A DNA stretch of 64,000 bases from Solidesulfovibrio carbinolicus (GCF_004135975.1 NZ_CP026538.1:1984001-2048000), one strand, 5' to 3'. Shown: positions 52,481 to 61,376, counted from the first letter of the stretch. Translations and numbers: made by a program. Notes: a model not told the origin generated them from the letters alone.

Positions 52481-54190
52481 GTGACCACGACACTGCTTGA
52501 AGCCCGTTATTTAGCCCTGCGCGGTGAATTGACCGGACACCTGGGCCGGCTTTGCGAACTTCTGGCCGCTTGCGGCCGGCCCGAGGGCGCGGCCACGGCC
52601 CGCGCGCTCCTTGAGCACGCCGCCGAACCGTTTCTTTTCGTGGTGGTGGGCGAGGTCAAGGCCGGCAAGAGCAGCCTCATAAACGCCTTGCTCGGCGCCG
52701 AGGTCACCGACGTGGCCCCGGACCCCTGCACCGACCGCATCCGCGTCATCGGCCGGCAAGAGACCGTGGCCAAGGCGCCGTCCGGTGACTTGGTGGTGCG
52801 CGTGGCCGTGGACAATCCGCTGCTCGACGGCCTGGCCATCGTGGACACGCCGGGCGTGGACAGCATCATCGACCGCCACCAGGAGATCACCGAGGCGTTT
52901 ATTCCCCGGGCCGATCTGGCGCTTTTCACCTTTTCCGTGCTCAATCCCTATTCCCGCTCGGCCTGGGAGTTTTTCGACCTCGTGGCCGGGGCCTGGGGCC
53001 GGCGCGTGGCCTTTGCCCTGACCATGGCCGATCTGGCCAGCCGTGAGCAGATCGCGGTCAATACCGGCCGGCTACGCGAGCTGGCCCGGGAGCGCGGCGT
53101 CGAAGAGCCGGTTATCTTTCTTATTTCTTCGGAGAAAAGCCGCGCCGACCCCCAGGCAGGCGGCATCGAGGCTCTGCGCCGCCACATCCGCGAGTTGACC
53201 GCCGGGGGCGGGCATTTTGCCGGCAAGCTCGACGCCACCAGGCGTTCGGCCCTGCGCCTGCTGCAGGAACTTGGCGAGAGCCTGGACGAACGCGGCCGGG
53301 AACTGGCCGCCGACAGCGCCGAGGCCGAGCGCATCCGCTCGCGCCTGGACACGGCCCGGCTGGCCGCCGGCCGCGAGGCCGAGGTGCTGCGCACCCGGGT
53401 GGAGGCGGCCTACGCCCGGCTGTCCGAGGCATTTCTGGCTGCCTTTGCCGCCGAGCTGACCTTGGGCGGGATGCTTGGCCGGTCCGTCACGTCGCTGTGG
53501 CGGCGGGGCAAGGACGCGGCTAGTCCGGCCAAGCGGCTGGCCGAACTGGGCGAGGCCTTTGGACGCGACCTGGAGCACGAAGTGGAATCCATCGCCGCCG
53601 TGGGCGCGGCCCACATTTTCGAAAGCGTCTCGGGCTATGCCCGCATTCTGCTGGACGAGCTGCGTCTGCGCCGGTTGGCCTCGTCGCCGGCCCTGGGCGA
53701 TCCGCTGTCCGGCGAGCGCGACCGGGTGCTGGCCGAGGTGGCCGGCCGGGTGGAGACCCTTTTAGCCGAAGGCGGCCCCATGGCCGGGCTTGACGCCAAG
53801 TCCGTCGCGACCATGGACCCCAGGGCGGCCATGGGCGGGGCGTTGGTGGTCTTGGGCACGATTTTCGCGGTGTCGGTCAAAAGCGCGGTCATCGACGTCA
53901 CCGGCGGCGTGGTGGCCGCCCTAGGGGCGCTTATCGCCGGCAGCGCCCTCTACTGGCAGCGGCCCAAGGTTCTGCGCGAAATGCGCCGCCGGCTGGCCCA
54001 CGGCGGCGAGACCCTGCGCCAGGAGCTCGACGAGCGTCTTTCCGCCCGCCTCGACCGGATATTTCGGGAGCTGGCCGACCGGTTCGAGCCCTTTTTCGCC
54101 GACATCGCGGCCCGGGGCGAGGCCTTGGCCCACTGTCGCGCCCGGCGCGACGAACTGGACGAGGCCCTGCGCCGGTTTTCGACCCAGTGA
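52481..54190 (+). CDS. Dynamin-like large GTPase
   Basis: 569 residues from a GTG (GGGAGTG upstream). G1 P-loop GEVKAGKSSLINALLG, G2 Thr in DPCTDRIRVI, G3 VDTPGVDSII, and a G4-like LTMADLASREQ. Long helices (residues ~250-400) and two adjacent hydrophobic helices near 450-490 (ALVVLGTIFAVSV; VVAALGALIAGSALYW) suit a membrane-remodelling bacterial dynamin. The C-terminus is helical again. Role inferred: membrane fusion, repair or phage-related stress. It stands alone between a secreted protein and an SNase. Confidence 0.85.
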   Translation: MTTTLLEARYLALRGELTGHLGRLCELLAACGRPEGAATARALLEHAAEPFLFVVVGEVKAGKSSLINALLGAEVTDVAPDPCTDRIRVIGRQETVAKAPSGDLVVRVAVDNPLLDGLAIVDTPGVDSIIDRHQEITEAFIPRADLALFTFSVLNPYSRSAWEFFDLVAGAWGRRVAFALTMADLASREQIAVNTGRLRELARERGVEEPVIFLISSEKSRADPQAGGIEALRRHIRELTAGGGHFAGKLDATRRSALRLLQELGESLDERGRELAADSAEAERIRSRLDTARLAAGREAEVLRTRVEAAYARLSEAFLAAFAAELTLGGMLGRSVTSLWRRGKDAASPAKRLAELGEAFGRDLEHEVESIAAVGAAHIFESVSGYARILLDELRLRRLASSPALGDPLSGERDRVLAEVAGRVETLLAEGGPMAGLDAKSVATMDPRAAMGGALVVLGTIFAVSVKSAVIDVTGGVVAALGALIAGSALYWQRPKVLREMRRRLAHGGETLRQELDERLSARLDRIFRELADRFEPFFADIAARGEALAHCRARRDELDEALRRFSTQ

Positions 54191-54331
54191 CCGGCGGCGG
54201 GCGCAAGTTTGTCGCCTTGTGCGGCGTTTTCCGCGTCCGGGGGCCTCTTGTCTGCGCATTGCCTCACAGCGCCTTCGAGAACCTCAGTCCAAGCGGCTGT
54301 CGGAACTTTTGCCGTTTTGGGCTTTTTTTCT

Positions 54332-54757
54332 TCACCGGGCCGTGACGCCGGCATCGCTTCTGTCGGGCGTCAGTCCGGCCAGGGCGGCGGCGTCGCGGCC
54401 GGCCACCAGCACCACGGCGTTGAGGCGGAAGTATTTGTCGCGCCGGATGCGCGCGAGTGTTACGGCCGTGCCCGGCGGGAGCTGGGCGGCCATGGCCTGG
54501 CGGGCCTCCTCGGCTGCCTGGCGCACGGCCGGATCCCGGTCGCGCAGCTCCGGCGCGTTCACCCCGGCCAGACGCACGCGTATCGCTTGGCCGATGATGG
54601 GCGGATACTCCGGGATGTCCACCACCACCGTGTCGCCGTCGCACACCCGCACCACCACCGCTCGTACCTGGCCGAAATCCGGGCCGGCGGCGACAACCGG
54701 CCCGGACGACAGCCAGCAGAGGGCAAACAGCAGACAGGCGGCACGGGATGGGCGCAT
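54332..54757 (-). CDS. Secreted thermonuclease-like (SNase) protein
   Basis: 141 residues with a signal peptide (LLFALCWLSSGPVVAA). The SNase fold shows VCDGDTVVVDIPEYPP, IRVRLAGVNAPELRDRDP (Arg and Asp/Glu of the Ca2+ site) and RDKYFRLNAVVLV. Family members hydrolyse DNA and RNA phosphodiesters. Here the C-terminus is shorter and of different composition after LAG, so activity is uncertain. It faces secF divergently across 268 bp. Confidence 0.8.
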   Translation of the reverse strand: MRPSRAACLLFALCWLSSGPVVAAGPDFGQVRAVVVRVCDGDTVVVDIPEYPPIIGQAIRVRLAGVNAPELRDRDPAVRQAAEEARQAMAAQLPPGTAVTLARIRRDKYFRLNAVVLVAGRDAAALAGLTPDRSDAGVTAR

Positions 54758-54887
54758 GGGGAAATGGTAACCGTTTATTCGATAAAATAGAATAGTAAAT
54801 TTTCAGTCTGTCTTGCCGCGCCGCCAGCTGGCCGGCGGCCACGGAGGGGGCAACCCGGTAAAAGGGTTCGCCGCAACCGGCGCACGA

Positions 54888-54926
54888 CCGGCTGGCTTCT
54901 ACAACCAGCTTGACAAGGCCAGCCGG
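54888..54926 (+). other. Stable hairpin in the secF upstream region
   Basis: CCGGCTGGC and GCCAGCCGG form a perfect 9-bp stem with a 21-base loop, 100 bp upstream of secF. It is preceded by CAACCCGGTAAAAGGGTT, itself a short stem. The layout loosely recalls a GEMM-type riboswitch, but conserved positions do not match well, so I call only a structured leader. The rest of 54758-55025 has no gene. Confidence 0.35.
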
Positions 54927-55025
54927 TTTGACGGAAGCTGCAAAGCCTTTCGCGACATGTACGGGGCATTGGCTTACGCCGCCCCTTGCGCCAACATTCC
55001 CGATCAATCCATTCAGGGGGAGACG

Positions 55026-56129
55026 ATGGTTCTGGAGCTGATACGGCCCGGCACGAACATCAATTTTCTCAAGTACCGTAAACTGGCCTACCTCGTGTCG
55101 GCGGCCATCGTCCTGGCCGGCTTCATTTCGCTGGCCGTCAAGGGCGGCCCGCGTTTCGGCGTCGATTTCGCCGGCGGCTTGACCATTCAGGTACGTTTCG
55201 CCCAGCCCATGGACGTGGAACGCATCGCCAAGGCCGTGGAAGAGGTCGGGCTGCAAGGCGTCGTGGTGCAGCGCTTCGGCCAGGAGGATTCCAACGAGTT
55301 CCTCATCCGGGCCTCGGACCAGGACGTCAAGGGCGAGACCGTCCAGACCGGCGTGGAAGCTGCCCTGGCCAAGAACTTGCCGGGTTCGGGGTTTTCGGTG
55401 CAACGTCTGGAAATGGTCGGCCCCAAGGTCGGCGCGGACCTGCGCGGCAAGGCCTTGGAAGCCATCTTCTATTCCGTGCTGCTCATCGCCATCTACATCT
55501 CGGGACGTTTCGAGCATCGCTGGATGGCGGCCGGCCTCATGGCCGCGGGCCTGGCCGGCGGCATCTACGTGCTCAAGCTCGTGGGCGCGTCCACGGTCTG
55601 GCTCATCGTGGCGGCCATGCTCATCACCTTGGCGCTGTGTTTTGTCTTGCGGCTCAAGTACGCGCTGGGGGCGGTGGTGGCCGACCTGCACGACATCCTT
55701 ATCACCGTGGGCATCTTCTCACTGCTCAACATCGAGTTTGACCTGACCATCGTGGCGGCGCTTCTCACCATCCTGGGCTATTCCCTCAACGACACCATCA
55801 TCGTCTACGACCGCATCCGGGAAAAGCTGCGCACAACCGACAAGTCCGTGCCCTTCGAGCAGGTCATCAACCAAAGCCTCAACGAGACCCTCTCGCGCAC
55901 CATCCTCACGGCCGGCACCACGCTGATCACCGTCGGTTGCCTCTATGTCCTGGGCGGGCCGGTGATTCACGACTTCGCCCTGGCCATGATCATCGGCATC
56001 TTGGCCGGCACCTTTTCCTCGGTTTTCGTGGCCAGCCCCATCCTGCTGGACCTTGGTTCGGGCTTGAACAAGCCCGAGGAACCCTCGGCTCCCAAGGCCG
56101 GCCCTCGGGTCAACGCCGCCCGGGCCTAG
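55026..56129 (+). CDS. secF: Protein translocase subunit SecF
   Basis: 367 residues with six helices. Motifs: FGVDFAGGLTIQVRFAQP near residue 40-57 (D1), RGKALEAIFYSVLLIAIYI, ADLHDILITVGIFSLL (D5), GYSLNDTIIVYDRIREKLR and SRTILTAGTTLITVGCLYV. SecF with SecD uses the proton gradient to complete protein export. secD is normally directly upstream; here it is not, so it must be elsewhere. GGGGGAG precedes the ATG. A terminator follows. Confidence 0.93.
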   Translation: MVLELIRPGTNINFLKYRKLAYLVSAAIVLAGFISLAVKGGPRFGVDFAGGLTIQVRFAQPMDVERIAKAVEEVGLQGVVVQRFGQEDSNEFLIRASDQDVKGETVQTGVEAALAKNLPGSGFSVQRLEMVGPKVGADLRGKALEAIFYSVLLIAIYISGRFEHRWMAAGLMAAGLAGGIYVLKLVGASTVWLIVAAMLITLALCFVLRLKYALGAVVADLHDILITVGIFSLLNIEFDLTIVAALLTILGYSLNDTIIVYDRIREKLRTTDKSVPFEQVINQSLNETLSRTILTAGTTLITVGCLYVLGGPVIHDFALAMIIGILAGTFSSVFVASPILLDLGSGLNKPEEPSAPKAGPRVNAARA

Positions 56130-56153
56130 GCTCCGGTTGCCCCATAGCCTGTC

Positions 56154-56183
56154 AAAGGCCGTCCCGACGCGGGGCGGCCTTTT
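56154..56183 (+). terminator. Rho-independent terminator of secF
   Basis: AAGGCCG/CGGCCTT stem with an inner CCC/GGG, followed by TTTTG, 25 bp after the stop codon. Confidence 0.8.
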
Positions 56184-56636
56184 GCATTGGCGGCAGCGAA
56201 TTCGGGCTGTTCGGCGTCTGATGGCCCACCAATCGTGAAGCGGCCGAGTATTTGGCCCTGCCTGGACTGCTGGTAAGCAGTGTCTTGGCCCGACCTCCCG
56301 TCTGGGTTGCCAAGGCATAGGAAACGGCCAGGCTGTCAAGGGCACAGGCGTTTCGTTCAAGGCTGGAGCGAGGAAGGGCAGGGCTGGGAGAACTGGGATA
56401 GGGCAAGTCGATTTGGATGGCACTTGGCGTTATCAGCTGGTTGGGTTCGATTTCGCCAGGATCGAGCAGGGAGAACGTCGAAAGGCAACGCTTGCCCGGG
56501 GCGGGCAAACGCTCTCCCTGGCCTTGGCCCCAACACATTATGCCAAGGCCGCCGCGAAAGGCCCAAGAGCAAGGAGCGCCACGATTGGCGGAAACGGGGC
56601 TGGCCGGCCAGCCTGAGGGAACGCGTCGCCGGGCGT
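56184..56636. other. Gap without recognisable gene
   Basis: About 450 bp. Open frames on both strands lack homology and usable ribosome binding sites. One plus-strand frame at 56413-56616 (MDGTWRYQLVGFDFARIEQG) cannot be excluded, but nothing supports it beyond length. Inverted repeats are short and scattered. Confidence 0.3.
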
Positions 56637-56960
56637 CTACTGGGCGGGCTTGCCGCCCTTGGAGGCGTCGTAGGCGGCCAGCTCCCGCTCGTAGCGGTCC
56701 ATTTCCACCCGGGCGGCCTCCTTGGCCCGGACATAGTGGTCCAGGGCTTCGGTGTTGCCGTCCTTGCGGGCCTCGTCCTCGGCCTGGCCGAAGCGAACGT
56801 AGGCGTTGCGGTAGGTCTTGATTTTTTCCGCCAGGAATTCCCGCTGGTCCGGGGCGATCCAGGGGTTCTTGGGACCCGCGCCGCAGCCAAGAAGGAAAAG
56901 GCACAATGTGGCAACAGGGACAAGACGCAGACAAGGAAGGATCATGCGATTTGGCTTCAT
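56637..56960 (-). CDS. Small lipoprotein, unknown function
   Basis: 107 residues. A lipobox LCLFLLGC near residue 18-25, then a charged helical domain (REFLAEKIKTYRNAYVRFGQ; DEARKDGNTEALDHYVRAKE) without Cys. It is probably an anchored periplasmic coiled-coil protein. Start at 56960 is chosen to give a short basic N-region; 56945 is an alternative. Ribosome binding sites are weak for both. Confidence 0.6.
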   Translation of the reverse strand: MKPNRMILPCLRLVPVATLCLFLLGCGAGPKNPWIAPDQREFLAEKIKTYRNAYVRFGQAEDEARKDGNTEALDHYVRAKEAARVEMDRYERELAAYDASKGGKPAQ

Positions 56961-57008
56961 AAGAAAATGCGGGGTTTGGCTCATGTCGCCGCAAGGCTTG
57001 GTCGGAGT

Positions 57009-57275
57009 CTAGAGCCGGATGTTGACGATGCCGCCCGAGGCGACTTCCACCGCACCTGCCGGAGCGGGCACGACGCTTCCGGCCGGAGCCGGTTCCACGG
57101 ACCCGGCCGGTTGGACGTCGAAGGGGCCGGTGGGCGGCGTGGTCTGGACCATGCCGGCCGGAGACGGCGTGGTCATGCCGGGAGGCAGGGCCTCGACATG
57201 GCCGGGAGGCAGGGACTCGAATCGGCCCGGCGGTCCCGCTTCGACGTGTCCCGCCGGGGTGACGGCGTCAGACAT
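57009..57275 (-). CDS. Short Pro-Gly repeat protein
   Basis: 88 residues with a strong ribosome binding site (GGAGGT) before the ATG. Nearly the whole protein consists of 8-10-residue units of the form P-(A/P)-G-x-(V/F)-E: TPAGHVEAGPPGRFESLPPG, then HVEALPPG, MTTPSPAGMVQ, VQPAGSVEPAPAGSVVPAPA, ending GGIVNIRL. No signal peptide. Low complexity and regular spacing suggest a beta-spiral or flexible scaffold. Repeats are GC-rich and similar at DNA level, so unit number could vary by slippage. Function unknown. Confidence 0.6.
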   Translation of the reverse strand: MSDAVTPAGHVEAGPPGRFESLPPGHVEALPPGMTTPSPAGMVQTTPPTGPFDVQPAGSVEPAPAGSVVPAPAGAVEVASGGIVNIRL

Positions 57276-57486
57276 GGCGTACCTCCGGCGGCGATCCAAT
57301 CGCCGCTGCTGCCTATGTGCCCCACTTCGGGCGGCATGGCAACAGCCGCGATGCTTTCGGTACAGATATGCGCCTGGCTGGGGCGTGTCCTGGAAATGGG
57401 GGGATCCAGACGGCGTTACGCGCGCCAAATGCGGGCAACAGGGACGACGTCAGGGCAGGGCCTGTCGGTTTTGTAACGGCGCGGCA

Positions 57487-58653
57487 TCAGGCCGCCTTGG
57501 CCGAACGCCGGGGCCGCACCAGCGTTTCGGTGGCCAGGCCGGCCAGGTAGAGCACGCCCCGCAGCAGCAGCGGCAATTGGCCGGAAGCGTCCTTACCTTG
57601 GTCGTGGGCCAGGGGAATCTCGGGGGTGTCGGCCTGGCCGGTAAGGCGGCGGTGGATGGCCCGGGCTTCCAGGTGGCGTTCGTTTAAGGACAGGCCCTTG
57701 CGCACGGCCCGTTCGGCCAGGTCCGGCCGGCGCAGGAAGTGGTAGGCCTTGGACAGGCCCACGTAGGCGTCGGCATTTTTGGGCGCCAACTCCAGGGCCA
57801 GGCGGAAAAGTGACACGGCGGCGGCGTAGTGGCGGTCGCGCACGAGTTCGTTGCCCAGGGCCAAAAAGGGGTTGAACCCGGCTTCATCGGCGGCCAGCAG
57901 GGTGACGAACTGGTCGCGCAGTTCGGCGAAGCGCTGGACCCGGGCGCAGGCATTGGCCGCCTGCTTCATGTAGTGGCGGTAGCGGCGCTGGCTGCCCTTG
58001 GCCAGCCAGGCCCGGGCCAGCCCCAGGTGGGCCTCGACATAGAGCTTGTTGGCGGCCAGGGCCCGGTGGAAGGCCAGGATGGCCCGCTCCACGTCGCGCA
58101 CGGCCAGGGCGGCCATGCCTTCCTCGAAATGGCGAGGCGCGTCGTCCGGAGTCTCGGCCAGGGCCTCGTAGCCCCGGACCGCTCCCTCGAAGTCGCCGGC
58201 CGCTTCCTTGGCCGCAGCCCGGGCCAGGGCCGCCCGTTCGGCGGCTGCAAAGCGGGCCATGTGGGAGGCCATGGTCAGATGGCGGCGGAAAGCGTCCTCG
58301 GAGTAGGGGCGCAGCAGGAAACCGGCCACGCCGAGCTTGACCGCCGAGAGCACCTCGGCCTTGGTCCCGCCAGTCGCGGCCAGGATCACCGGGATGTCGG
58401 CCAGTTCAGGATCGGCGCGAAGGGCGGTGACGAGATCGCGTCCGTCCATGTCGGCCAGGCTCGCGTCGCAAAAGATCAGGCTCGGGCGCTCCCGGCGCAC
58501 GGCAGCCAGGGCCTCGGCCCCGGAGACGACATGACGCACGGCGAAGATGCGGGCCTGCTTGAAAAAGGCGCGGTCCACCCGGGCCACGGCGTCGCTGGCG
58601 GCGACGATGAGGGCGGAAGCGATGGAGTTGGTGGCGGTGGTCGGCACGGTCAT
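57487..58653 (-). CDS. Response-regulator receiver fused to TPR-like repeats
   Basis: 388 residues. Residues ~12-130 form a receiver domain: phosphoacceptor Asp in FCDASLADMDGRDLV; the conserved Lys is Arg here (FLLRPYSED). Then helical repeats of TPR type: ALAETPDDAPRHFEEGMAAL, HRALAANKLYVEAHLGLARA, SLFRLALELAPKNADAYVGL, and a tail of unknown role. Probably a regulator acting by protein-protein contact; similar receiver-TPR proteins occur in deltaproteobacteria. Start 58653 has AGGA upstream; 58686 is alternative. No kinase gene adjoins. Confidence 0.8.
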   Translation of the reverse strand: MTVPTTATNSIASALIVAASDAVARVDRAFFKQARIFAVRHVVSGAEALAAVRRERPSLIFCDASLADMDGRDLVTALRADPELADIPVILAATGGTKAEVLSAVKLGVAGFLLRPYSEDAFRRHLTMASHMARFAAAERAALARAAAKEAAGDFEGAVRGYEALAETPDDAPRHFEEGMAALAVRDVERAILAFHRALAANKLYVEAHLGLARAWLAKGSQRRYRHYMKQAANACARVQRFAELRDQFVTLLAADEAGFNPFLALGNELVRDRHYAAAVSLFRLALELAPKNADAYVGLSKAYHFLRRPDLAERAVRKGLSLNERHLEARAIHRRLTGQADTPEIPLAHDQGKDASGQLPLLLRGVLYLAGLATETLVRPRRSAKAA

Positions 58654-58741
58654 GGGCGCATCCTGGGGTTTGGAGCCGGGCGGCATTGCCCCGGCCTTGC
58701 AAACCGTATCGACCGCTTCCCGATTTGCATTAGGCCCAAAC

Positions 58742-58779
58742 CAAAAGGAAAGCGCCCGTCGGGATTCCCGGCGGGCGCA
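58742..58779 (-). terminator. Terminator of the GAPDH gene
   Basis: GCGCCCG/CGGGCGC stem with inner CGGGAATCCCG pairing; TTTCCTTTTGG follows on the minus strand. 25 bp after the stop. Confidence 0.8.
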
Positions 58780-58803
58780 TGAAATCGTCAGGCCAAAGGG
58801 CGA

Positions 58804-59787
58804 CTACAGGGCGGAGACTTTCTTGATGAGGCGCACGAGCTGGTGGGTGAACCCGGCCTCGTTGTCGTACCAGGACAGCACCTTGGCCATGGTGCCGTCG
58901 ATGACCTGGGAAGCCTTGGCGTCCACTACGCCGCCATGGGTGTCGCCCACGAAGTCGATGGAAACCAGCGGCTCCTCGGTGTAGCCCATGCCGTCGCCGG
59001 CGGCGGCGGCCAGCACGGCCAACATGCCGGCGGTGTCCGTGGGCTTGGCCAGCTCGCAGGTGAAATCCACCACCGACACATTAGGGGTGGGCACGCGGAT
59101 GGACATGCCGTCCAGACGTCCGGCCAGGGCCGGGATGACCTTGGTCACGGCCCGGGCGGCGCCGGTGGTGGTGGGGATCATGGACAGGCCGCAGGCCCGG
59201 CCGCGCCGCCAGTCCTTGTGGGAACCGTCGAGAATTCGCTGGCTCATGGTGTAGGAGTGGATGGTGGTCATCAGGCCATGTTTGATGCCGAAGGCGTCGT
59301 TTAAGGCCTTGGCCACCGGGGCGAGGCAGTTGGTGGTGCAGGAGGCGTTGGAGATGATTTTGTGCTCGGGCCGCAGCTCATCGTCGTTGACGCCCATGAC
59401 GATGGTGACGTCCTCGTTTTTGCCCGGGGCGCTGATGATGACCTTCTTCGCGCCGCAGGCCATGTGCTTCTCGCAGGAGTCGCGGTCCACGAACTTGCCC
59501 GTGGTCTCGACGACGTACTGGCAGCCAAGCTCGCCCCAGCGCCATTCGCCGCCGCCGTGGCGGCTGATCTTGACCAGCTTGTCGTTGATCAATAGGCCTT
59601 CGTCGCAAGGGACGACCGTGCCGGCGAACCGGCCGTGCACGGAGTCGTATTTGAGCAGATGGGCCAGCTGGGCGTTGTCGGCCCGGGCGTTTATCGCCGC
59701 CAAGGTGATGTCCGGATCGTCGGCCAGAAGCCGGGTCAGGTATCTGCCGATGCGGCCGAATCCGTTGATGCCGATGGTAACCGCCAT
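58804..59787 (-). CDS. gap: Glyceraldehyde-3-phosphate dehydrogenase, type I
   Basis: 327 residues. NAD-binding N-terminus MAVTIGINGFGRIGRYLTRL, the catalytic Cys in ISNASCTTNCLAPV, and TIHSYTMSQRILDGSHKD, GAARAVTKVIPALAG and SWYDNEAGFTHQLVRL. It interconverts G3P and 1,3-bisphosphoglycerate. The ATG at 59787 follows GGAGGACACTC; longer upstream frames are rejected. Transcribed alone, with a terminator. Confidence 0.95.
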   Translation of the reverse strand: MAVTIGINGFGRIGRYLTRLLADDPDITLAAINARADNAQLAHLLKYDSVHGRFAGTVVPCDEGLLINDKLVKISRHGGGEWRWGELGCQYVVETTGKFVDRDSCEKHMACGAKKVIISAPGKNEDVTIVMGVNDDELRPEHKIISNASCTTNCLAPVAKALNDAFGIKHGLMTTIHSYTMSQRILDGSHKDWRRGRACGLSMIPTTTGAARAVTKVIPALAGRLDGMSIRVPTPNVSVVDFTCELAKPTDTAGMLAVLAAAAGDGMGYTEEPLVSIDFVGDTHGGVVDAKASQVIDGTMAKVLSWYDNEAGFTHQLVRLIKKVSAL

Positions 59788-59974
59788 ATGAGTGTCCTCC
59801 TGGAAGCAGTGCGTGTCGGATGCTGGAAACGGCCGCGCCCCGGCCCGGGGCCTCGGCGGACGGGTGGCGGCCCGTCCGTGAGCGCGGCGCATGATAGGCC
59901 GGGGGGCGGTTTTGTGTCAACAAAACGTCGCTTTTGCCGGTTGGAAACCGGCCGAAATCACGGGCTTTCCTGGG

Positions 59975-60589
59975 CTACTGGGGCAGCAGCCAGGAGTCGT
60001 CCACGTCAAAAAGCGGAAACGCCGGCTGGGGTTCGGGCGTGCCCTTGATCATGGCGTCGTAGCAGGCCTTTTCCCGATTCATGGCGCTATTGTCGCTTAT
60101 GCGGATGACGTTGCCCGAGGGCGAGTCGTCGCCGGTCAGTTCAAAGTGCTCAAGCAGAACATCAAGGCCTTTGGTCTTGTTGGCCCCGAAGACCCAACGA
60201 TAGCCCTTGTATTTCGAGCCCTTGGGGGCAGGCAGGGGCTGGGGCACGCCGTAGCGGTCGGTAAGCTGGCGCACGAGCTTGTCAAAAAGCGCCTTGGAGC
60301 CGTCCTTGTATTGCAGGCGCACACGCTCCACCCGGTTCTGGGTGGCGCAGCCGCCCAAGATGACATAGCCGGCGGCAAAGCCCTTGGTGGGCTTGAGGTT
60401 GGCCCGCACCAGCCAGGGCTTGTCCCACAGGGGGGCGACCCGGGCCAGATCCAGGCGGTCGCGCAGGTCTTCGGCGTTGGCCCCGATGGCGATGCCGGCG
60501 ATCTGGTTGGGGGCGTCGGCGGCCCGGGCCGGGGCGGCGGCCAGGACGAAGGCGAGGGCGAGGCAGGCGGACAGGACCAATGGGCGCAT
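59975..60589 (-). CDS. Secreted protein of unknown function (paralog of 51750-52397)
   Basis: 204 residues: signal peptide (LACLALAFVLAAAPARA-like, residues ~6-23), then AGIAIGANAEDLRDRLDLAR, KGFAAGYVILGGCATQNRVE, RVRLQYKDGSKALFDKLV and a C-terminus ending DDSWLLPQ. Domain order and motifs match the gene at 51750. Two conserved Cys (GGC and AC). Probably periplasmic. AGGAGCC precedes the ATG at 60589; a longer frame lacks a signal. Confidence 0.75.
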   Translation of the reverse strand: MRPLVLSACLALAFVLAAAPARAADAPNQIAGIAIGANAEDLRDRLDLARVAPLWDKPWLVRANLKPTKGFAAGYVILGGCATQNRVERVRLQYKDGSKALFDKLVRQLTDRYGVPQPLPAPKGSKYKGYRWVFGANKTKGLDVLLEHFELTGDDSPSGNVIRISDNSAMNREKACYDAMIKGTPEPQPAFPLFDVDDSWLLPQ

Positions 60590-60758
60590 GGGCGGCTCCT
60601 TTTCCGAAGGGATGGCGTAACGGGTCCACCCAAAAAACCGCAATGCCGGGCATTGTCAAGGCCGCGCCGCCCTTGCCTGGGGCCGCGCCATGGCGTAGGA
60701 CAAAGCCTCGGCCAATTCCCGGGCGGTTTCGTCCGGTTCGATTTCAAGGAGAATGAGA

Positions 60759-61271
60759 ATGTCCAAAAAATCCCTGGTGTTAGCCGCCCTGATCGTTAGC
60801 ATGTCCTTTGGCACGCTGGCCGACGCCGCTTCCAAGACCCCGACTCCGGTCCAGGCCCAGCCCCAGGCCGTCGCCGTCGGCGGCGGTTCCGCCACCTTTG
60901 CCCACAGCTGGTCCGTCTACACGGACAAGGAAAAGCGCTCCTTCCTGTTTGGCCTGGCCACGGCCGTGCGCCTGATGTGCACCGACCTCAGCACCCGCCA
61001 GAAGGACGCCAAGGGCGGACCGGGCGTGGAGCAGACCTTCCGCGACTGCTTCAACGCCTACGCCGGCATGGACCCCGACGCCGTGGTTTCAGCCATGAAC
61101 GCCCTGTACGCCGATCCGAAAAACGCCATGATCCCTATCGACGGGGCCTACATGATCTCGCTGATGAAGGTGCGCGGCGACAAAGTGGACGACATCATCG
61201 TCCAGGCCCGCAAGTACGGCGAAGGCCTCAAGAAAGAGATCGACCAGCAGCGTCAGAAAGGCGGCCAGTAG
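60759..61271 (+). CDS. Secreted protein of unknown function
   Basis: 170 residues; signal peptide (LAALIVSMSFGTLADA). The mature part has LATAVRLMCTDLSTRQK, FRDCFNAYAGMDPDAVVSAM and a charged C-terminal helix. Two Cys could pair. I chose 60759 because AAGGAG sits 7 bases upstream; the ATG six bases earlier would touch it. Periplasmic; function unknown. Confidence 0.65.
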   Translation: MSKKSLVLAALIVSMSFGTLADAASKTPTPVQAQPQAVAVGGGSATFAHSWSVYTDKEKRSFLFGLATAVRLMCTDLSTRQKDAKGGPGVEQTFRDCFNAYAGMDPDAVVSAMNALYADPKNAMIPIDGAYMISLMKVRGDKVDDIIVQARKYGEGLKKEIDQQRQKGGQ

Positions 61272-61376
61272 GCCCGGCGCGCGCCGCCTTGCCCCGGCCT
61301 CCGGGATGGTTATCTTGGAAGGGTAAGCAGCGGTTTTTGCCGCAAGCTTCCTGAGCCTTGAGCCAAGGAGGCGCGT

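Noticed and set aside
54840-54960. GEMM (c-di-GMP-I) riboswitch upstream of secF
   Set aside because: The order of short stems is similar, but the core GACGCAAAGC and the closing TTGCC strand do not match. Kept only as an unassigned hairpin.
56413-56616. 67-residue plus-strand frame
   Set aside because: No ribosome binding site, no homology recognised, and several competing frames of similar length.
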